From assembly GCA_016293005.1 (NCBI GenBank), contig JAEDFA010000059.1, positions 1-11,056 of the forward strand: a stretch of DNA of 11,056 bases. Direction: 5' to 3'. Each line of letters opens with the position of its first letter. Within the stretch, counting starts at the first letter, position 1. The notes under the pieces were generated by a model. That model was not told where the DNA came from. It did no database searches and saw only the letters and a list, made by a program, of their open reading frames with translations. Origin of the DNA: Treponema sp. GTDB taxonomy: Bacteria; Spirochaetota; Spirochaetia; Treponematales; Treponemataceae. A program made the translations under genes and the position numbers. Below are positions 6,939-11,056 of this stretch, piece after piece.

Positions 6939-7921
6939 TGCCTCAATCCGTTTTTAAGGTTTTCTGCGTTTCTTAGCATGAGGGAAACCCAAGTTTCGCC
7001 GTTTTCAAAGTCAGTTTTTGTAACATTCTGGCATGATTGAAGTTCCAGCGCTTTTATTCCGCAGCTTTCTGCAATGTTTTCTGCGATTTTGTGATTGCCG
7101 AGTTCGATGTAGAAAACTGCCGGAAGATGCTTTTTGTTTACGATGTCTATGATTTTTGCGATTGTGTTTGTACTTGCTTCGACTGCCGTGCTACAACCTG
7201 AAAATGCTGCGGCGTAATTAATGCCGTAAAATTCTGTAAAATAAACAAACGGAAATCTGTCTGCAACTACGATAAATTTTTCAGGTGTGTCCGAAAGAAT
7301 TTTTTGCGTAACTTGAATTACATTCTCGATTTGCTGAATATAATTTTCTGCGTTTTCATTTAATTTTTCTGAAAGTTCGGGAAGATTTTTTTGTTCTGCG
7401 ATATTTTGAAGCGTTTTGCAGACAGTTTTTATAATCTGAATTTCGTTTTTTGGGCTTGTCCAGATGTGCTCGTCTTTTTCGTGAGGATTTTCCGAATGTT
7501 CGTGAGAATGTTCTTCGTGTTCTGAAGTTTTTTCAAGAGATTCTGGTTCTTCTGAAAGTTCTGCGTAATCGAAAAGTTTTAAAAATGTTGATGAAGTGTT
7601 TTTTTCTGCCCTGATAATTTTTTCAACCCATTCATCACTTTCTCCGCCGATGTAAACGAAAAGGTCGCTTGTGTTTATGGAAATTATGTCTTGCGGAGAA
7701 GGGTCAAAAGAATGAACTTCGATTCCTGGTTTGCACAAAAGTTTTAAAGAAATTGTTCCATCGTTTAAGTAATCGCCTGAAATTGCACGGACTGCATCGT
7801 AACATGGAAAAGTTGCGGCGGTTACAGTGATTTTTGCATTTTGATTTGAATTTTTACGGCATCCTGAAAAGAAAACAGTTCCAGTCAGAATTAAAGCCAG
7901 AATTTTTGTCGTATTTTTCAT
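6929..7921 (-). CDS. znuA: Zinc-type ABC transporter substrate-binding lipoprotein
   Basis: The 330-residue protein is a cluster A-I metal-binding lipoprotein. I chose the ATG at 7921 because it gives a short lipoprotein signal: basic start, ILALILTGTVFF core, and a lipobox FFSGC with Cys21. A TTG 36 bases upstream would spoil this, although neither start has a clear Shine-Dalgarno. First metal ligand: His70 in EVHSFDPSP. The acidic His-rich loop at about 134-152 is characteristic of zinc binders such as ZnuA/AdcA and ends in DEHIWTSPKN with His152. The third ligand position reads VADRFPFVYF with Asp221 instead of His, as in a subgroup found in Firmicutes. The C-terminal lobe has AAFSGCS and YIELGNHK (Glu273). 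It is the first gene of the minus-strand operon and overlaps znuC by 10 bases. It would sit on the outer face of the inner membrane or in the periplasm and deliver metal to ZnuB. Confidence 0.92.
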   Translation of the reverse strand: MKNTTKILALILTGTVFFSGCRKNSNQNAKITVTAATFPCYDAVRAISGDYLNDGTISLKLLCKPGIEVHSFDPSPQDIISINTSDLFVYIGGESDEWVEKIIRAEKNTSSTFLKLFDYAELSEEPESLEKTSEHEEHSHEHSENPHEKDEHIWTSPKNEIQIIKTVCKTLQNIAEQKNLPELSEKLNENAENYIQQIENVIQVTQKILSDTPEKFIVVADRFPFVYFTEFYGINYAAAFSGCSTAVEASTNTIAKIIDIVNKKHLPAVFYIELGNHKIAENIAESCGIKALELQSCQNVTKTDFENGETWVSLMLRNAENLKNGLRQWL

Positions 7922-7946
7922 CAAAATTAGAATGTCATATTTTTCT

Positions 7947-7975
7947 TTAATAATCAATACAGAATTAAAGGTAAA
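7947..7975 (-). promoter_or_regulatory. Possible znuA promoter
   Basis: On the minus strand TTTACC (7975-7970) and TATTAA (7952-7947) are 17 bp apart, each matching consensus at four of six positions, and lie 26 bases before the znuA ATG. The region is very A/T-rich, so the match is weak. I could not recognise a convincing Zur-type palindrome over it. Confidence 0.35.
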
Positions 7976-7983
7976 AAAATTAC

Positions 7984-8012
7984 TTGAAAAATAAATTTTA
8001 TTTCCATATAAT
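7984..8012 (+). promoter_or_regulatory. glnN promoter
   Basis: TTGAAA (7984-7989) and a perfect TATAAT (8007-8012) are separated by 17 bp. Transcription would start near 8019, giving a leader of about 98 bases before the glnN ATG. It is divergent from znuA. Confidence 0.8.
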
Positions 8013-8027
8013 GAGAATACATCAAAG

Positions 8028-8094
8028 GCGATGTGGGTGTTTTCTTAAGAATTTTTAAATTTTTAAGAAAATGCTCACACCGCTTTTTTATTTT
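8028..8094 (+). terminator. Long terminator-like hairpin in the glnN leader (putative attenuator)
   Basis: The arms 8028-8048 and 8063-8083 pair over 21 positions with one A-C mismatch and three G-U wobbles. Further A/T pairing inside the loop extends the stem to about 25 bp. The right arm is followed directly by TTTTTT (8084-8089), an A, and TTTT. It lies downstream of the only good promoter and 22 bases before the glnN start codon, so it would interrupt the glnN transcript rather than end another gene. A competing small stem ACATC (8019-8023) with GATGT (8030-8034) overlaps the base of the left arm. The structure is seen in the sequence; regulation is inferred. Confidence 0.7.
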
Positions 8095-8105
8095 AAATCA
8101 AGATA

Positions 8106-8110
8106 TGAGG
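8106..8110 (+). promoter_or_regulatory. Ribosome binding site deciding the glnN start
   Basis: TGAGG sits 6 bases before the ATG at 8117. It favours this start over the in-frame GTG at 8033, which lies inside the leader hairpin, and over the ATG at 8105, which overlaps this site. Confidence 0.7.
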
Positions 8111-8116
8111 TATAAA

Positions 8117-10201
8117 ATGAATGTTCCACAGATGTTTGCAAGCAATGTTTTCAATCAAAAAGTGATGCAGGATCTTCTTCCAAAAGAAACTTTTAAGGCG
8201 TTAAAACGAACAATCGATAATGGAGAACCGCTTGAACTGGAGGTCGCAAATCAGGTTGCGCACGCGATGAAGGAATGGGCGATTTCAAAAGGGGCAACTC
8301 ATTATACTCACTGGTTTCAGCCGCTTACAGGCGTTACTGCGGAAAAACACGACAGTTTTATAACGCCTTGCGAGGATGGTTCTGTAATCATGGAATTTAG
8401 CGGAAAAGAACTTGTTAAAGGCGAACCTGATGCATCTTCATTTCCAAACGGCGGACGGCGGGCAACTTTTGAAGCGCGCGGTTACACTGTCTGGGATCCA
8501 ACTTCTTATCCGTTTATAAAAGACCATTCTCTTTGTATTCCGACTGCATTTTGCGCTTATACTGGCGAAGCGCTCGACAAAAAAACGCCGCTTCTTCGTT
8601 CTATGGAAAGTTTAAACGAACAGGCGCTGCGCATTTTAAAATTGTTCGGAAGCACTGCAACTCATGTAATTACGACGATGGGCCCGGAACAGGAATATTT
8701 TCTTGTAGACGAGGAACTTTATCTCAAACGAAAAGATTTACGGATGACAGGACGGACTTTGTTCGGGGCAAAACCAGCAAAAGGTCAGGAACTTGACGAT
8801 CAGTATTTTGCGGCAATAAAACCAAGAATCGTTAATTTTATGGCAGAATTAAACGAAGAACTCTGGAAACTCGGAATTTATGCCAAAACTGAACACAATG
8901 AAGCCGCTCCTGCCCAGCACGAAATGGCTCCGATTTTTACGACTTCAAACCTTGCAAGCGACCAGAATCAGCTTACGATGGAAATTATGAAAAAAATTGC
9001 AAGAAAGCACAAAATGGTTTGCCTTCTGCACGAAAAGCCTTTTGCCGGTGTAAACGGTTCTGGAAAACACAACAACTGGTCGCTTTCAACAAACGAAGGA
9101 GAAAATCTTTTCTCGCCTGGAAAAACGCCTCTGGAAAATGCACAATTTCTTCTATTTTTAACGGCCGTTCTAAAAGCTGTCGATGAAAATCAGGATTTGC
9201 TTAGAATTACTGTTGCAAGCGCATCAAACGATCACCGTCTTGGCGGATTTGAAGCACCTCCTGCAATTATGTCGATTTATCTTGGCGATGAACTTGGTTC
9301 GGTTTTAAAATCAATTAAAGATGGAAAACCGTACAATTCGGCGACAAATCAAAAAATGGATATTGGCGTCGATGTTCTTCCAGAAATTCCAAAAGATTCT
9401 ACAGACCGAAACAGAACAAGTCCTTTTGCGTTTACAGGAAACAGATTTGAATTCCGTTCAGTCGGTTCTTCCCTTTCGATTTCAGGCCCGAACACAACTC
9501 TCAATTCGATTCTTGCTTACGCTTTAAAACAGTACGCAGATGAACTTGAAAAGGCTTCTGATTTTGAAACTGAATTAAAAAATCTTATCCGCCGTGAAAT
9601 TACTGCTCACTGGAGAATTGTTTTTGACGGAAACGGTTATTCCTCAGAATGGATTCAGGAAGCAGAAAAACGTGGACTTTTAAATTTGAAAAATCTTCCG
9701 GAAGCGATGAAACATTATCTTCAGCCTAAAAACATAAAACTTTACACTGAACTCGGCGTTTATTCAGAAATCGAAATGAAAAGCCATTACGACATTAAAC
9801 TTGAAAAATACAGCCGGATTTTAAATATTGAAGTTGAAATAATGCTTGAAATGATTCATAAAGATATTTTACCGTGCGCGTTTGCCTACATGAAAGAAAT
9901 CGCAGATTCGTGTGAAAAAACTGTTTCAATTTTACCTGAATTAAAATGTCTTTCACAGAAAAATCTTTTGAAAAAACTCGATGCCCTTGCAGAGCAGCTT
10001 GAAATAAAAGCAGAAAATCTTTCAAAAGTTCATCTAGAAGCAAAAGAAGCGGTTTCAAATATGGAAATGGCGGAATATTACGCAGAAAAAGTTCTTCCTG
10101 CAATGACAGAAGCGCGTGCAGTCGCAGATCAAATCGAAGTTCTTCTTTCTGAAAAATACAAGCCGTTTCCAAGTTATGAAGATTTGCTTTTCAGCATTTA
10201 G
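8117..10201 (+). CDS. glnN: Glutamine synthetase type III
   Basis: The 694-residue protein has the length of GSIII (about 700), well above the roughly 450 of type I. It makes glutamine from glutamate, ammonia and ATP in the cytoplasm and is a main entry of ammonia into metabolism. Characteristic stretches are THYTHWFQPLTG (61-72), GPEQEYF (189-195), NEAAPAQHE (261-269), GVNGSGKHNNWS (311-322), NDHRLGG (371-377) and the arginine-rich RNRTSPFAFTGNRFEFR (431-447), which together supply metal, ATP and substrate contacts. The C-terminal 200 residues are helical and charged, as is usual for type III. No frameshift or missing motif is seen. It has its own promoter, and a long terminator-like hairpin in the leader suggests control by premature termination. 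Its TAG is 2 bp from the end of the minus-strand M14 remnant, and I see no terminator after it. The gene is often labelled glnA in automatic annotation. Confidence 0.95.
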   Translation: MNVPQMFASNVFNQKVMQDLLPKETFKALKRTIDNGEPLELEVANQVAHAMKEWAISKGATHYTHWFQPLTGVTAEKHDSFITPCEDGSVIMEFSGKELVKGEPDASSFPNGGRRATFEARGYTVWDPTSYPFIKDHSLCIPTAFCAYTGEALDKKTPLLRSMESLNEQALRILKLFGSTATHVITTMGPEQEYFLVDEELYLKRKDLRMTGRTLFGAKPAKGQELDDQYFAAIKPRIVNFMAELNEELWKLGIYAKTEHNEAAPAQHEMAPIFTTSNLASDQNQLTMEIMKKIARKHKMVCLLHEKPFAGVNGSGKHNNWSLSTNEGENLFSPGKTPLENAQFLLFLTAVLKAVDENQDLLRITVASASNDHRLGGFEAPPAIMSIYLGDELGSVLKSIKDGKPYNSATNQKMDIGVDVLPEIPKDSTDRNRTSPFAFTGNRFEFRSVGSSLSISGPNTTLNSILAYALKQYADELEKASDFETELKNLIRREITAHWRIVFDGNGYSSEWIQEAEKRGLLNLKNLPEAMKHYLQPKNIKLYTELGVYSEIEMKSHYDIKLEKYSRILNIEVEIMLEMIHKDILPCAFAYMKEIADSCEKTVSILPELKCLSQKNLLKKLDALAEQLEIKAENLSKVHLEAKEAVSNMEMAEYYAEKVLPAMTEARAVADQIEVLLSEKYKPFPSYEDLLFSI

Positions 10202-10203
10202 CG

Positions 10204-10893
10204 TTATTTTCCTTCCGGGATTATCCTGAATAAAACCGCGTTTGCGTATGCAAGGGATTTTGACTGTGTAAAGAAAATTGTTCCGTTCACTGGGGATTTT
10301 ATTTCTTCAGTGATGGAACAGTCTAATGGATTTAAAATATTTGCAAGAATTTCTCCTTTTTTGACAGTTTTTTTTGTTTCTGTAATTTTTTGAAAAATTC
10401 CTGCCGTATTTGATTTTACGCAAATCATATCGCTTTCATTTATAATAGAAGAAATATAACCTTTGTGCGAAGAAAATTCGATTATGTCTTTGTCGGCTAA
10501 AAAATTCAGTACATTGAGAACGGCTTCAGTTGCTCCTTTCTGGTCGATTGTTTCTGTTTGGTTTGTAAAAATTGAAAATGCTTTTGTTTCCCAAATTTGC
10601 CAGTTATAGTGAAGGGTTGTTGTGTCATAAGGATGAGGATTTCTTAAAACTATGTACGGAAGTCCGAATGATTTTGCAGATTCAACATCTTCGTAACCTG
10701 TTGTCATTATTCTTACATGCGGAACAAATTCTCCCGGAATGTAATTGCTTGCAAACTGAATTCCGTATTCATAACCTGAGATTTCTGAAAAAACTCCAGA
10801 GGCGATTCTTTGCGTAGTTTCTCCTTTGTTGTAACCTGGAAACATTCTGTTTATGTCTGTGTTATCTGTAGGCCAGAAGCGTTTTTCAATGTT
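10204..10893 (-). pseudogene. N-terminally truncated succinylglutamate desuccinylase/aspartoacylase-like (M14) gene
   Basis: The open frame runs from just after stop codons at 10894-10899 to TAA at 10204. The internal ATG at 10845 gives 213 residues, but homology begins upstream of it: the frame reads RFWPTDNTDINRMFPG, matching the conserved D-L-N-R-x-F-P-G segment of AstE/AspA-type zinc hydrolases. Downstream are GLPYIVLRNPHPYDTT, the WETKAFSIFTN region, and a C-terminal beta-barrel-like part (VKKGEILANI, IKSPVNGTIFF). Family members are usually about 320-360 residues and carry the zinc motif H-G-x-E before this point; that N-terminal third is absent. No Shine-Dalgarno precedes the ATG at 10845, and in-frame stops lie directly upstream. 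Only about 100 bp remain before ppdK, so the missing part is not nearby. A deletion remnant is most likely; a short functional protein is possible but would lack zinc ligands. Confidence 0.7.
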
Positions 10894-10927
10894 TTATTAG
10901 GCTTAAGTTTGAAGATTTTTCGCATTA

Positions 10928-10956
10928 TTGACGGATTTTTGAAATACTTGTAGAAT
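10928..10956 (+). promoter_or_regulatory. ppdK promoter
   Basis: TTGACG (10928-10933) and TAGAAT (10951-10956) are exactly 17 bp apart, each one base from consensus. The -10 box ends 45 bases before the ppdK ATG. It lies just beyond the broken 5' end of the M14 remnant. Confidence 0.75.
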
Positions 10957-11001
10957 GGTAAAACTACTTCTTATAGAAAAATTATTTTATGGAGTTAAAT
11001 A

Positions 11002-11056
11002 ATGGCTACAAAGTATGTTTACTTTTTCGGTAATGGAGACGCTGAAGGTGATGAAT
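11002..11056 (+). CDS. ppdK: Pyruvate phosphate dikinase, N-terminal fragment (continues past window)
   Basis: Only 18 codons are present, reading MATKYVYFFGNGDAEGDE. The M-x-x-K-Y-V-Y-x-F-G-x-G-x-A-E-G opening is the well conserved start of bacterial pyruvate phosphate dikinase, which interconverts pyruvate, ATP and phosphate with phosphoenolpyruvate, AMP and pyrophosphate. GGAG (10991-10994) lies 7 bases before the ATG, and a good promoter is upstream. Nothing can be said of the catalytic domains, which lie outside the window. Confidence 0.85.
   Translation, partial: MATKYVYFFGNGDAEGDE

Noticed and set aside
7922..7957. TTG start for znuA at 7957
   Set aside because: It adds 12 residues ahead of a well-formed lipoprotein signal peptide and has no ribosome site.
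7941..7960. Zur or Fur-type operator upstream of znuA
   Set aside because: The A/T-rich sequence around 7947-7958 is only a poor imperfect palindrome; I could not match a known box with confidence.

Overview
The window looks like chromosome of a low-to-medium G+C host-associated spirochaete, most likely a Treponema. This rests on the A/T-rich coding style with sigma70-type promoters, a type III glutamine synthetase, the opening residues of a pyruvate phosphate dikinase, paired CsgG-like exported proteins, and a poly-G promoter of the kind described in treponemes. The genus is an inference from gene content; no marker RNA is present.

Left end (1-2380, all plus strand): the last 57 codons of a PD-(D/E)XK nuclease-domain protein, probably of the AAA-ATPase/DUF1703 group, are closed by an intrinsic terminator. 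A near-consensus promoter follows whose -35/-10 spacer holds a run of nine G. It drives two tandem secreted CsgG-domain paralogues, ended by a strong terminator. The G run makes this unit a candidate for phase-variable expression.

Middle (2381-5327, plus strand): a single 598-residue polypeptide joins PyrK (FAD/[2Fe-2S] electron-transfer subunit) to PyrD class 1B (catalytic dihydroorotate dehydrogenase). It is followed 76 bp later by nfo (endonuclease IV), probably in the same transcript. Facing these genes on the minus strand (7921 down to 5353) is a compact zinc-type uptake operon, znuA-znuC-znuB, with overlapping genes. ZnuA has a His-rich loop, and ZnuC has an unusual Cys/His-rich C-terminal tail.

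Right end (7984-11056): a type III glutamine synthetase gene (glnN) has a well-formed promoter and a leader containing a very long hairpin followed by a T-tract, which suggests premature termination or attenuation. Its stop lies 2 bp from the tail of a minus-strand M14 succinylglutamate desuccinylase/aspartoacylase-like gene that has lost its N-terminal zinc-site region and is probably a pseudogene. A good promoter then leads into the first 18 codons of ppdK.

I did not see a CRISPR array, tRNA, rRNA, insertion sequence or defence operon. The most interesting signals are the poly-G promoter and the glnN leader hairpin.
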